Part shown: positions 54,370 through 63,148 of the stretch, in pieces
Numbering within the stretch: the first letter of the stretch is position 1
How the letters are laid out: every line of letters begins with the position of its first letter
Source: Hydrogenophaga sp.
GTDB taxonomy: Bacteria > Pseudomonadota > Gammaproteobacteria > Burkholderiales > Burkholderiaceae_C
Length of the DNA stretch: 64,000 nucleotides
Direction: 5' to 3'
Assembly: GCF_025699295.1 (NCBI RefSeq)
Contig: NZ_JAILWB010000005.1
Coordinates: 124,001-188,000 of the forward strand
Notes under the pieces: generated by a model
The model's database searches: none
Seen by the model: only the letters and a program-made list of their open reading frames with translations
What the model was told of the DNA's origin: nothing
Translations under genes and position numbers: made by a program

Positions 54370-54396
54370 GACGAAGCAGGCGCGGGGTTTTCGACA
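54370..54396 (-). promoter_or_regulatory. Candidate ECF42-dependent promoter
   Basis: Read on the minus strand, TGTCGA (54396-54391) and CGTC (54373-54370) are 17 bases apart. This matches the ECF42 promoter as I recall it (TGTCGA at -35, CGA/TC at -10). It is 36 bases from the VOC start codon. The leader contains a small hairpin (TTGAAG/CTTCAA, 54347-54362) just before the ribosome binding site. Confidence 0.6.
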
Positions 54397-54418
54397 GCCA
54401 CCCCGCGCTTGTTACAAA

Positions 54419-54787
54419 TCAGCCGCGACTCTCGTCGTAACAGGGCGCGATCGCGCGCACCTCCACCGTGGCCCATTCGGCGGCCGGGCACTCGTGCGCG
54501 ATCGCCACGGCCTCGTCCATGCTGTTGCAGTCGAGCAGGTAGAAGCCGCCGACCATCTCCTTGGCCTCGGCAAACGGGCCGTCCAGCACCTGGGCCTTGC
54601 CGCCGCCGGCCTTGCTCACGCGCACCGCGCTCGACTGGGACGCCAGCGACTCCACCGCCAGCAGCTTGCCGCGCGCCTTGAGGGCTTCACCAAACTGCTG
54701 CATGCGGGCGTAGACCTCGCGGCCCTGGGCTTCGGTGCGGGTGGCGCGCTGCCCGGCGGGCTCGACGATCAGGAGCATGTGGGACAT
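54419..54787 (-). CDS. DGPF/YCII-domain protein, second copy
   Basis: Protein of 122 residues with the DGPF motif in AQVLDGPFAEAKEMVGGFYL near 66-85. GGAGG precedes the ATG. It lies upstream of the candidate ECF42 promoter and must have its own promoter or belong to an outer transcript. Confidence 0.86.
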   Translation of the reverse strand: MSHMLLIVEPAGQRATRTEAQGREVYARMQQFGEALKARGKLLAVESLASQSSAVRVSKAGGGKAQVLDGPFAEAKEMVGGFYLLDCNSMDEAVAIAHECPAAEWATVEVRAIAPCYDESRG

Positions 54788-54877
54788 GGGAGGAACCTTT
54801 CGCTGTACCAATAGAACCAGAGAAAGGCGCCATGCTAACGCTTGACCCCGGGGCCGGTTGCACCACAATCCAGACGC

Positions 54878-55159
54878 ATGAACACCTCTTCATTCGAAGC
54901 TTTCCGCCTGCAGGCCCTGATCGAGGGCTACGACGAGGCGCTGGAGCGCGAATGGGCGCCCCTGACGCTGCTGGACATGCACACCCACCCCTTCGCCGCC
55001 AAGGCCGTGGTGGTGCGCGGCGAGATGTGGCTCACCGTGGGCGACCTCACCCGCCAGCTGCGACCAGGCGACACCTTCGAGCTCGAAGCCGAGGTGCCGC
55101 ACGCCGAGCGCTACGGCACCGAAGGCGCCACTTACTGGGTGGCGCGGCGCTCGGGTTGA
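54878..55159 (+). CDS. Small cupin-domain protein
   Basis: Protein of 93 residues forming one cupin fold. The metal-binding pattern LDMHTHPFAAKAVVVRGEMW (near 33-52) and PGDTFELEAEVPHAERYGTE (near 62-81) supply three His. It could be an enzyme or small-molecule sensor. It is divergent from the DGPF gene. Confidence 0.75.
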   Translation: MNTSSFEAFRLQALIEGYDEALEREWAPLTLLDMHTHPFAAKAVVVRGEMWLTVGDLTRQLRPGDTFELEAEVPHAERYGTEGATYWVARRSG

Positions 55160-55238
55160 TGCGGCGTCCCCATCCTGGGGGATGCGGGGTCGCCGGCCGC
55201 GGCGCACAGTGACCCATCCCGCGACGAGGAGCCCCGCC

Positions 55239-56270
55239 ATGAACCTGCGCCAGCTCAGCATCGGCTCGTTCAACCTGTACAACCTGAACGAACCCGGCCT
55301 GCCCATCTACACCGACCGCGACGGCTGGACCCAGGCCGAATACGACCTGAAGATCGACTGGGCGGCCCGGCAACTGCGCGTGCTCCGGGCCGACGTGTTC
55401 GGTTTCCAGGAACTCTGGCATGCGGACTCGCTTGCCCGTGTGCTGGAGGCTGCCGGGCTCGCCGCCGAGTACGACCTGCTGGCACCACCCGAGGCCAATG
55501 GCAGCCGCATCACCTGCAGCGCCATCGTGCGCAAGGGCCTGCTGCATGGCGCGCCGGAATGGATCGCGGCCTTCCCGCCCGGTTTCGTGCTGCAGTCCCG
55601 GGGCGACGATCCGCAGACGCCGCGCATCGCCGTCAACATCGAGGGCTTTTCGCGCCCGGTGCTGCACTTCACGATCCGCCCGCGCAAGACCGGGCCGGAC
55701 GTGCATGTCTACGTCTGCCACTTCAAGTCCAAGGGCCCGACCAAGGTGTTCACCGAGCCCTGGTACAAGGCCGACCGGCCGCTCTACACCAAGCACGCCA
55801 CCGGCCTGGGCGCCGCGCTCTCCACGATCCGCCGCACCGCCGAGGCCGCGGCGGTGCGCTTCCTGCTCTCGGAGCAGATGAAGGACAGCGACACGCCGGT
55901 GATCGTGCTGGGCGACATCAACGACGGCCAGCACAGCAACACCGCCAACATCCTGACCGAGCAGCCCCGCTACCTGGTGGGCGAGAGCAAGGGCGGCGGC
56001 GACACCGCGCTGTATACCGCGCAGACCCTGCAGGAGTACCGCGACACGCGCGACGTGTACTACACGCATGTGCACCAGGACATCCGCGAGTCGCTGGACC
56101 ACATCCTGGTGAGCCAGGAGTTCTATGACAACAGCAAGAAGCGCATCTGGATCTTCGACGGCCTGTCGATCAACAACGACCACCTGAACTTCGACGACCA
56201 CAAGGCCGACGGCACGACCGACCACGGCGTGATCCGCGCGACCTTCAAGTACAGCCCCGCCAAGGGGTAG
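55239..56270 (+). CDS. Endonuclease/exonuclease/phosphatase-family protein
   Basis: Protein of 343 residues. The metal-dependent EEP core is visible as SFNLYNLNE, FGFQELWH (near 54), VIVLGDINDGQHSN (near 223) and the C-terminal TDHGVIRA. No signal peptide is seen. The substrate may be nucleic acid, a phospholipid or an inositol phosphate; sequence alone does not decide. AGGAGCC lies before the ATG at 55239. Confidence 0.8.
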   Translation: MNLRQLSIGSFNLYNLNEPGLPIYTDRDGWTQAEYDLKIDWAARQLRVLRADVFGFQELWHADSLARVLEAAGLAAEYDLLAPPEANGSRITCSAIVRKGLLHGAPEWIAAFPPGFVLQSRGDDPQTPRIAVNIEGFSRPVLHFTIRPRKTGPDVHVYVCHFKSKGPTKVFTEPWYKADRPLYTKHATGLGAALSTIRRTAEAAAVRFLLSEQMKDSDTPVIVLGDINDGQHSNTANILTEQPRYLVGESKGGGDTALYTAQTLQEYRDTRDVYYTHVHQDIRESLDHILVSQEFYDNSKKRIWIFDGLSINNDHLNFDDHKADGTTDHGVIRATFKYSPAKG

Positions 56271-56349
56271 TGCGGCATCCGTGGAGGCGACACACGGGGT
56301 AGCACGGAGCAAGGAGGGTCAGGCCCCCGGTGTCCTTCCTGGTCCGCGC

Positions 56350-58623
56350 TCATTCGCTCAGCCGCTGCGTGCGCAAGGCGGGATCGGCCGCGATCTCGGC
56401 TTCGCTGAACGGGGGCGTGAACAGCGCCTCGGCAGCGAACAGGCCAAGCTGGTCGTCGCGGTGCGCTGAAGCCGGATCGGCCGACTGACCGTTGGCCACC
56501 AGCATGCGGGCGACCAGACGCCCGCCTTCCCAGGTCACCACATGCATGTAGGACGTGCCGGAAACGATGCCCTGGTAACCATCGGGTCCCAGCGGGCCGG
56601 TCTCGATGACGTTGAGCACGCCCTGGCCACCGGCTCCACCATGCAGCCCCACCTTGCCGTCGGCCGTGCCGCGGGCCAGCACGCGGCCCCAGGGCTCGTC
56701 GCCCCGCAGCCCCAGCGCCTGCAGCGCGGCGGCGGTTTCCTGCAGCGCCGTCACGATCTGATCGGCCACAGCGGGATCGGTTGACAGCGTTCGCACGCGA
56801 AACGGCTGGGCGGGGTCGTAGGCCTCGGCATACAGCGCGGGCAGGGTGCCGATGCGCCGCCAGAGTTCGTTGAAGAACAAGGCACCCCGGCTGGTCGTGT
56901 CGTTGCGGCGGTCCCACCCCGCGAGGAGGTTGCACGATCCGTCCACGCCCGCAGCCGGTGGTGCCGATCGGCACACCGCCAGCAGGTCGTCGAGCAGTGT
57001 CTCCGCCATGTAGTTGCGGTTGGCGAACACCATGTCCTGCGCCTTCTCCGTGTCAATGACACCGCCGTGGGCCAGGTAGCCCTCGATCTGGCGCTGCGAC
57101 ATGCGGGTGCGTGGATTGGGCGGCGCCAGCGGACTGCCCAGCAGCGACGAATAGCCATCGAAGCGCTGGCCGAACACGGCGTGCGTGTAGTTGTCGTTGG
57201 CGTTCTGCACCACACCGCGGGTGGACAGCGCCGGGATGCGGTCGGGTGGCGCGAGCCGGGGCCGACCCTGCGCATCGCGAAGCGCGCACTCGGCTCTGCG
57301 GCCATCCAGCGCGACGGGAATGCCGGCGGCTGCCGGGTCGATGCCGCAGGCGCGCAGTGCGTCGTCGCTCGCGTCCAGCAGCGGGCCCGACTCGATGTAC
57401 AAGGCGCCGCCATGGCGGTCCCCGGCGATCAGGTGCGCGGTGATGCCGCGGTGATCGGCCACGGCCGACTCGAACTCGGCCACGTTCCTGGCCTTCGCGG
57501 CGGCCAGCATCTGGTCCAGTCCGCGCGCATTGGCCTGGTTCGGGTCGGTCACCGCGTACCAGCCCGCGGGGCGGCTGCCCTGCGCGGGCAACCGGTACAG
57601 CGGGCCCAGGTGCGAACGCGGCAACTCGAAAACCTGGTCCTGCACGCTGCCATCGGCCTGGCGAACGGCCACCTTCACCCGCTTGCGCTCCAGCGGGCGG
57701 GCCACCCCATCCACCACCACGGCCGGCTGCGCCCCGGCCTGCAGTTCCACCGCCACCAGCAGGGGATAGGTCACCGTCGAAGGCGCCTCGATGCTCCAGG
57801 CGACGTCGCGCGTGAAGCCCGCCAGCGGCAAGGGCAGGCCGATGAAGTCCGCGCCCATCACGTCGATCTTTCCGGGGATCCTCAAGTGCACCTGGTGCAT
57901 CAGCAGCCAGTGGTCCTGCCAGTAGGCGTGCGGGTTGGCCACCACGACGGCGCTGCCGGTTCCCGTGGCCTCGGCGCCGAACGCCCAGGCGTTGCTGGCC
58001 CCTGCGCCCGCGGGCACAACGTTCGCGGACTGCACGGTGGCCGCGGAGGCCAGGTCCTCCCAGCGCGAGGCCGTGCCGTAAGGCGCCACCAGAAAAGCCT
58101 TCCACAGCGAGCCGATCTGCATCGTGGCACGCACCACGTCGCTGGCCTTCATGGTCAGGGGTTCGACGCCACCACATGCCGTGTCGCGATCGCTGGCCTT
58201 CATCTCCCGCACATAACGCGAGAAGCCCCTTGCGTAGCCTTCGGCCAGTCCCTGCGCATCGGCCGAGAGTTGCGCCCAGGCGGTTTCCACCTCCTCGTCC
58301 GAGAGCTGCACGCGATAGAACAGGTCGCTCGCGAGGTTGGACAGCGGCAGGAACCCGACCAGGGCGGGGCCATCGGGCCCGAGGCGGCCCGAACGCTCGC
58401 CGCGCAGGGTGCGTACCCGGTCCGACAGCAGGCACAGCTGGTCCTGCGCCACCGCATAGCCGTAGCCATAGCCCAGGCCCCGGTAGTCGTCGGCCTTGAC
58501 GTGCACCAGCCCGTACTGCGTGCGACGCAGCTCCGCGGTGTAGTCCGGGTCGCCGCCTCCGCAGGCTGCCGCGAGCGCGGCGAGCGCCACGGCCGCGATG
58601 CCGGTTCCGTGCAGCGCCTTCAT
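56350..58623 (-). CDS. Penicillin-acylase-family Ntn hydrolase
   Basis: Proenzyme of 757 residues. A hydrophobic N-terminus ends in a lipobox-like LAAACGGG, so it is exported and may be lipid-anchored at Cys21. The self-cleavage site is the Gly-Ser pair AGAGASNAWAFGA with predicted nucleophile Ser210; the segment before it is the alpha chain. It hydrolyses an amide, perhaps an N-acyl amino acid or N-acyl-homoserine lactone. The start overlaps the Rid gene by ATGA. It ends the operon that begins with the Bug receptor at 60782. Confidence 0.84.
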   Translation of the reverse strand: MKALHGTGIAAVALAALAAACGGGDPDYTAELRRTQYGLVHVKADDYRGLGYGYGYAVAQDQLCLLSDRVRTLRGERSGRLGPDGPALVGFLPLSNLASDLFYRVQLSDEEVETAWAQLSADAQGLAEGYARGFSRYVREMKASDRDTACGGVEPLTMKASDVVRATMQIGSLWKAFLVAPYGTASRWEDLASAATVQSANVVPAGAGASNAWAFGAEATGTGSAVVVANPHAYWQDHWLLMHQVHLRIPGKIDVMGADFIGLPLPLAGFTRDVAWSIEAPSTVTYPLLVAVELQAGAQPAVVVDGVARPLERKRVKVAVRQADGSVQDQVFELPRSHLGPLYRLPAQGSRPAGWYAVTDPNQANARGLDQMLAAAKARNVAEFESAVADHRGITAHLIAGDRHGGALYIESGPLLDASDDALRACGIDPAAAGIPVALDGRRAECALRDAQGRPRLAPPDRIPALSTRGVVQNANDNYTHAVFGQRFDGYSSLLGSPLAPPNPRTRMSQRQIEGYLAHGGVIDTEKAQDMVFANRNYMAETLLDDLLAVCRSAPPAAGVDGSCNLLAGWDRRNDTTSRGALFFNELWRRIGTLPALYAEAYDPAQPFRVRTLSTDPAVADQIVTALQETAAALQALGLRGDEPWGRVLARGTADGKVGLHGGAGGQGVLNVIETGPLGPDGYQGIVSGTSYMHVVTWEGGRLVARMLVANGQSADPASAHRDDQLGLFAAEALFTPPFSEAEIAADPALRTQRLSE

Positions 58624-59003
58624 GCCTTCACCTCGATGCCCTTGCGGGCGATCACCTGCATCTCCACGAAGGCATCGGGCACGGCAATGCCCGCGATCAT
58701 CGCGGTGCCGGTGGGCTTGCAGGGCAGCAAGCGGGCCAGCGTATCGACGATGGTCGCGAAATGTTCCCGCTCGGACACGATCAGCGTGTAGTTGACGATC
58801 TGCTCGAGCCGCGCGCCACAGGCCTCGAGGTAGGTGGCGATGTTGCGCAACATCAGTTGTGTCTGCTCTTCGGGCGTGACGGCCAGGCGCTGCGCGTCGT
58901 AGTCCATGCCGATGGTGCCCGAGACGAACACCCAGTCGTGATCGAACAGGGCCCGGCTGTAGGGCGCGTGGGAAAAGGGAAGTGGAAAGGCTGCGATCTG
59001 CAT
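58620..59003 (-). CDS. Rid-family protein lacking the catalytic Arg
   Basis: Protein of 127 residues with the YjgF/RidA fold (PYSRALFDHDWVFVSGTIGM, NIATYLEACGARLEQIVNYT). Archetypal RidA has Arg in PARSCVEV; here the matching segment is KPTGTAMIAG, without Arg. It belongs to the non-deaminase Rid subfamilies, found mostly in catabolic operons. Coupled to the acylase gene by ATGA. Confidence 0.84.
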   Translation of the reverse strand: MQIAAFPLPFSHAPYSRALFDHDWVFVSGTIGMDYDAQRLAVTPEEQTQLMLRNIATYLEACGARLEQIVNYTLIVSEREHFATIVDTLARLLPCKPTGTAMIAGIAVPDAFVEMQVIARKGIEVKA

Positions 59004-59033
59004 GGCGGCGAACTCCGTGTGGAAGGTAGGTGG

Positions 59034-59756
59034 CTATGACGGGAAACAAGAGATGTGGGAGAGCGTCATGGCGCGCACGATGGCGCGCGCATGGATGTCG
59101 GTGCTGTCGAACACGGGGCAGTCGGCGCGCAGTTGCGTGGCGAGCGGGCTGAGCTCGGTGCACCCGAGCAGCACGGCCTCGGCACCCCGGGCGCGCAGCG
59201 AGGCACACAGGGCGTCGATGTCCGCCACGGTGTCCTGCGTCGGCTCACCGTGCGCCAGCGGGCCGAAGATGGTCGCGTCCAGCGCGCGTTGCTGGGCCGC
59301 ATCGGGCAGCAGCAGTTCGAAGCCCGCGTGCTCGGCCAGCCAGCGGCCGAAGAACGGCGCCTCGACGGCAAAACCCGTGGCCAGCAGGCCAAGCCGGCGC
59401 ATCGTCGGATGGGCGGCGCGGATGCAGTCGGCGGTTTCGCGCACCAGATGCAGCAGTGGCAGGCCGGCGGCCCGGGCCACTTCGTCGGCAGCGAAGTGGC
59501 CCGTGTTGGACAGGATCGCCACCAGCTCGGCACCCGCGGCGCGCAGCTCGCGCGCCGCGTCTTCCATGCGGCGGATGACCCGGTGGCGCTCGCCCGCCGC
59601 CATCTCGGCGTGCACGGGGGCGAAGTCCAGGCTGGTGATAACGCAGCGGGCCGAATGCAGCCCGCCGAGGGCGCGTTGCACGTGCTCGTTGAGCAGGCGG
59701 TAGTACAGCAGCGTGGACGGCCAGGCCACGCCGCCGATCAGGCCGGCGGTTTTCAT
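59034..59756 (-). CDS. Aspartate/glutamate racemase-family protein, first Cys missing
   Basis: Protein of 240 residues with the YgeA-type frame (GLIGGVAWPSTLLYYRLLNE, then GGLHSARCVITSLDFAPVHA). The C-terminal catalytic Cys is kept in LLGCTELSPL (near 200), but the N-terminal partner is lost: YgeA's LCTNTMH aligns with ILSNTGH. It may be a one-base racemase, a decarboxylase-like or a nonracemase member. It lies between the Bug receptor and the Rid gene. Confidence 0.8.
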   Translation of the reverse strand: MKTAGLIGGVAWPSTLLYYRLLNEHVQRALGGLHSARCVITSLDFAPVHAEMAAGERHRVIRRMEDAARELRAAGAELVAILSNTGHFAADEVARAAGLPLLHLVRETADCIRAAHPTMRRLGLLATGFAVEAPFFGRWLAEHAGFELLLPDAAQQRALDATIFGPLAHGEPTQDTVADIDALCASLRARGAEAVLLGCTELSPLATQLRADCPVFDSTDIHARAIVRAMTLSHISCFPS

Positions 59757-59771
59757 CGCGACGGGGCTCGA

Positions 59772-60782
59772 TCAATCGAGCTTGAAGCCCAGGCGCTTGA
59801 TCACCGGTGAATAACGCTCCAGATCCTTGTCGATGCGGGTGGCAAGTGCCTGCGACCCGGTCTGCGCTGCCGGCTCGAACCCGAACACCAGCAGCTTCTC
59901 GACCACGTCGGGCTGCCGCACCGCCCAATCGACGCCCTCGGCCACGCGCTGCACCACATCAGGCGGCAGACCGGCGGGGCCCACGATGCCGAACCAGACG
60001 GAGAAGTCGATACCCTTGAAGCCCAGTTCATCGAGGGTCGGCACATCGGGGAGGCCCGAGAAGCGGCGGGCCGAGCTCACGGCGAGCACCTTGGCACGGC
60101 CCGCCTTCACGAATTGCACATAGGGAGCGACGCCGTCGAACGCCACGTCGATGTCCCCGGCCACGGTGGCCTGCGCCACCTCGGCACTGCCCTTGTAGGG
60201 GATGCGCGCGCTCTGGATGCCCGCGCTGCGGTTGAACTCCTCGTGGGCGATCTGCGAGAGGATGGCAGCCGAGCCGACGTTCAGCCGCCCGGGAGCGGCC
60301 TTGGCGCGCGCCACGATGTCCGCCATGTCCTTCACGCTGTCGGGTCGGCCGCCCGCGATCACGGCGATCGGCCCGTTGATGGCCAGCGCCACCGGCGTGA
60401 AGTCCTTTTGCGGCGCGTAGGGCAGGCGCGAATAAAGCGAAGGGTTGAGCACGAAGGTCTGGTCCAGCGACCACATCAGCGTGTAGCCGTCGGGCGGCGC
60501 ACGCATCAGCTCCTGCGCACCGATCAGGGTGTTGCCACCCGGCCGGTTGAGCACCACGATCTGCTGCCCCAGCCGCTCCTGCAGCCTGGCCGCGATCAGG
60601 CGCGCGGCCACATCGGCCCCACCCCCGGCCACGAAGGGCACGATCAGACGCACCGGGCGGTCGGGCCAGGCCTGGGCGTGTGCGCTAACCAAGGGCACGA
60701 GCAGCGCGGCAAGCGCCAGCAACCCGCCACGCGCAAGCGCACTCACCAGGTGCAGGGATCGGCAGACAAGGGGTTGCTTCAT
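59772..60782 (-). CDS. Bug-type tripartite tricarboxylate transporter receptor
   Basis: Periplasmic receptor of 336 residues with a signal peptide (GLLALAALLVPLVSAHAQ). TctC pattern: WPDRPVRLIVPFVAGGGADV, VLNRPGGNTLIGAQE, RIPYKGSAEVAQATVAGDID. It is the first gene of the Bug-racemase-Rid-acylase operon and presumably delivers its substrate. The AraC gene is divergent, 58 bases away. Confidence 0.87.
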   Translation of the reverse strand: MKQPLVCRSLHLVSALARGGLLALAALLVPLVSAHAQAWPDRPVRLIVPFVAGGGADVAARLIAARLQERLGQQIVVLNRPGGNTLIGAQELMRAPPDGYTLMWSLDQTFVLNPSLYSRLPYAPQKDFTPVALAINGPIAVIAGGRPDSVKDMADIVARAKAAPGRLNVGSAAILSQIAHEEFNRSAGIQSARIPYKGSAEVAQATVAGDIDVAFDGVAPYVQFVKAGRAKVLAVSSARRFSGLPDVPTLDELGFKGIDFSVWFGIVGPAGLPPDVVQRVAEGVDWAVRQPDVVEKLLVFGFEPAAQTGSQALATRIDKDLERYSPVIKRLGFKLD

Positions 60783-60840
60783 CACTAAACTCCGGTTGAA
60801 AACGATGGAGCAACTCTAGGACTGGAGCCCGGAACCGTTT

Positions 60841-61923
60841 ATGCCAAACCAACAGCAAACTGTGCAGATCCCGTCACCAGCCGCACCGCCGCGCAGCGCA
60901 CCCTGGCGCGAGGACGACTTCAATGCCATGCTGTTGCGTTCCTCACCGGAGCGCGCTCGCACACAGCTCATGGGCCGACAGGACGAGGCCAGCCGCAGCA
61001 TATGCTGGCCCAGCGACGGCGGCCGCATCACACGGGTCCGCACGACGGCGTGGGAAGGCGCCCAGGCGCTGTATTTCGATTTCCGGCTCAACGACGACCT
61101 GCATGTGCAGATCGATCCCAGCCGCGAACTGCTGCTGACTTTCTTCCTTGAAGGCCGCGTGCAGGGCCAGGTGGGCGGCGAGCACGGGGCATCGCTGGAC
61201 TTTCACACAGACCGTGCGCTGCTGCGCACGCCCAATGCCGCGGGTGGTTTCCTGATCCACATCCCGGGTGGCTGCCGCAACCATTTCGTGCAGTTCCGGC
61301 TGCGCCGCGAGCTGGTGCCGCATTGGCTGCGGTCGCTGGGCGTGCGGCTTCCGATGCGCCAGATCGACGAACTGACGGACCGCGATGACGGACATGTGCT
61401 GTGCAACGCCGCGCTCACGCCCCGCGTGCGCAGTTGCCTCGCGCGTATCCGCGACGAACCGGTCGATCAGGCCGCATTCGTTCCGTTGTTCCATGCGCGG
61501 TCGATGGAATTGCTGACCTGCGTGCTGCTGGACATCGAGCGGCTTCTGCACCGCAAGCGCTCGGCGGCAACGAGCAGCGACTCAAGCGCACAACAGGCCA
61601 CGGACAAGGTGCGTGCCCTGGTGGCCGAACAGCCCGCGCGCGCCTGGACGGTGGCCGCGCTGGCGCAACAGGTCGGTTGCAGCAGCGCCCGGCTGCAGCA
61701 ACGGGTTCGGGAAGCGTCAGGCGATTCGGTGTACCGGCTGATCGTCACGCAGCGGCTGGAGCTGGCTGCCCGCCTGTTGCGCGAGACGCATCTCGGCATC
61801 CAGCATGTGGCCAGTGAAACCGGCTGGGAATGCCATGGCCGTTTCACCGCGGCGTTCCGCGCACACCTCGGCATGGGGCCGCGCGACTACCGGCTGCGCC
61901 ACGGCGCGCAGACGCTGAAGTAA
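60841..61923 (+). CDS. AraC-family regulator
   Basis: Regulator of 360 residues. The N-terminal sensor region is about 240 residues (LHVQIDPSRELLLTFFLEGR, LRTPNAAGGFLIHIPGG). The C-terminal double helix-turn-helix is near 275-350 (WTVAALAQQVGCSSARLQQR, then IQHVASETGWECHGRFTAAF). It most likely activates the divergent operon. The start has no strong ribosome binding site. Confidence 0.85.
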   Translation: MPNQQQTVQIPSPAAPPRSAPWREDDFNAMLLRSSPERARTQLMGRQDEASRSICWPSDGGRITRVRTTAWEGAQALYFDFRLNDDLHVQIDPSRELLLTFFLEGRVQGQVGGEHGASLDFHTDRALLRTPNAAGGFLIHIPGGCRNHFVQFRLRRELVPHWLRSLGVRLPMRQIDELTDRDDGHVLCNAALTPRVRSCLARIRDEPVDQAAFVPLFHARSMELLTCVLLDIERLLHRKRSAATSSDSSAQQATDKVRALVAEQPARAWTVAALAQQVGCSSARLQQRVREASGDSVYRLIVTQRLELAARLLRETHLGIQHVASETGWECHGRFTAAFRAHLGMGPRDYRLRHGAQTLK

Positions 61924-61928
61924 TCCGC

Positions 61929-63137
61929 CTACACCGGCTCCAGCAACGCATACAGGCCCATCACCGGTTTCTGCTGGTCTTCGCGCAAGGGCGCCTGCCA
62001 GGTCTGGCACAGACGAAAGCCGTGGGTCTGCGCCAGTTGTTCCACGTAGCCGGGTGTGTGCGCGTAGCGCAGGCTTGGCCGCAGCTGCAGACCGGGCTCG
62101 CCACGGGCAAGTTCGACCGAGAACGCAAAACGCCCGCCGGGGCGCAGGCGCTGGTGCACGGCGGCGAACACCGCGTCGAGCGCGCCCACGTAGATGAACA
62201 CATCGGCCGCGATCACGAGATCGGCGGGATCGGTCTGCGACTGCAGGAAGCCGAGCAAATCGCCCTGCTCCACGCGGCGGTAGGCACCACTGGCGCGTGC
62301 CTGTTCCACCATGGCCTGGGCGAGGTCCACACCATCCACCGCGTCGGCCTGCGCGCGGATGAGCTGGCCACACAGCCCCGTGCCGCAGCCCAGGTCGAGC
62401 ACGAGCGGGTAGCGCCGCCCGCCCTTGATCAGCGGCGCGAGCAGGGTTTCGTGCGCCTGGTACTTCAGGTGTTCGATGAGATGGCTCTGGAAATCGTCGG
62501 CGTACTCGTTGAACAGGGCCTGCACATACGCGCGCGGCGGTTGCACGGGCATGGCCTCGCCTGCCTTGACCGAGGCGAGGTAGAAGCGGTGCAGCTCCTC
62601 ATCCCCACCGTGCGCCAGGGCCTGCTCGAAACAGCGGGCGGCCTCTGCGTATTGCCCGGTGTCGCGCAGCAGGCTGCCGCGCTGGCTCCAGGCTTCTGCC
62701 AGCGTGGGGTCCAGCACCAGTGCCTGGTCCAGGGCCTGCAGCGCCTCGTCGGCGTGGTCCAGCCGCAAGAGGCAGCTCGCGAGCGACAGCTGGATCAGCG
62801 CGGTGGACGCCCCCAGCTTCACGCCCTGCTGCAGCGCCTGTGCCGCATCGGCCCAGTTCGAGAGCGCATCGTGCGAGAGCCCGAGCGCGATCCAGGCGTC
62901 GCGGTGCGCGGGATCGGCCCGCGTGGCCTGGCCGAGGGTGTGCACGGCCTCGGTCCAGCGGCCCAGGCGGCACTGCGTCACGCCCAGGTTGGCAAGCACG
63001 GATGGGCGCCCCGGCACCAGCGTGAGCGCGGTCTGGTAGCGCGCCATGGCCTCGTCGAGCCGGCCGGCCTCGAACAGGGCGTTGCCTTCGAAGAACGCGG
63101 CCTTGGCCTGTTCGATGGGGTCGGTGTCGGTGCTCAT
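61929..63137 (-). CDS. TPR-repeat SAM-dependent methyltransferase
   Basis: Protein of 402 residues. About five TPR units fill the first 190 residues (EGNALFEAGRLDEAMARYQT; later AWSQRGSLLRDTGQYAEAAR). The methyltransferase domain follows with the SAM motif LVLDLGCGTGLCGQLI near 245 and IAADVFIYVGALD near 308. The target is unknown, probably a protein or small molecule. The start follows the Tm-1-like stop by 11 bases, so they may form one unit. Confidence 0.85.
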   Translation of the reverse strand: MSTDTDPIEQAKAAFFEGNALFEAGRLDEAMARYQTALTLVPGRPSVLANLGVTQCRLGRWTEAVHTLGQATRADPAHRDAWIALGLSHDALSNWADAAQALQQGVKLGASTALIQLSLASCLLRLDHADEALQALDQALVLDPTLAEAWSQRGSLLRDTGQYAEAARCFEQALAHGGDEELHRFYLASVKAGEAMPVQPPRAYVQALFNEYADDFQSHLIEHLKYQAHETLLAPLIKGGRRYPLVLDLGCGTGLCGQLIRAQADAVDGVDLAQAMVEQARASGAYRRVEQGDLLGFLQSQTDPADLVIAADVFIYVGALDAVFAAVHQRLRPGGRFAFSVELARGEPGLQLRPSLRYAHTPGYVEQLAQTHGFRLCQTWQAPLREDQQKPVMGLYALLEPV

Positions 63138-63148
63138 GGAGCGGCACC

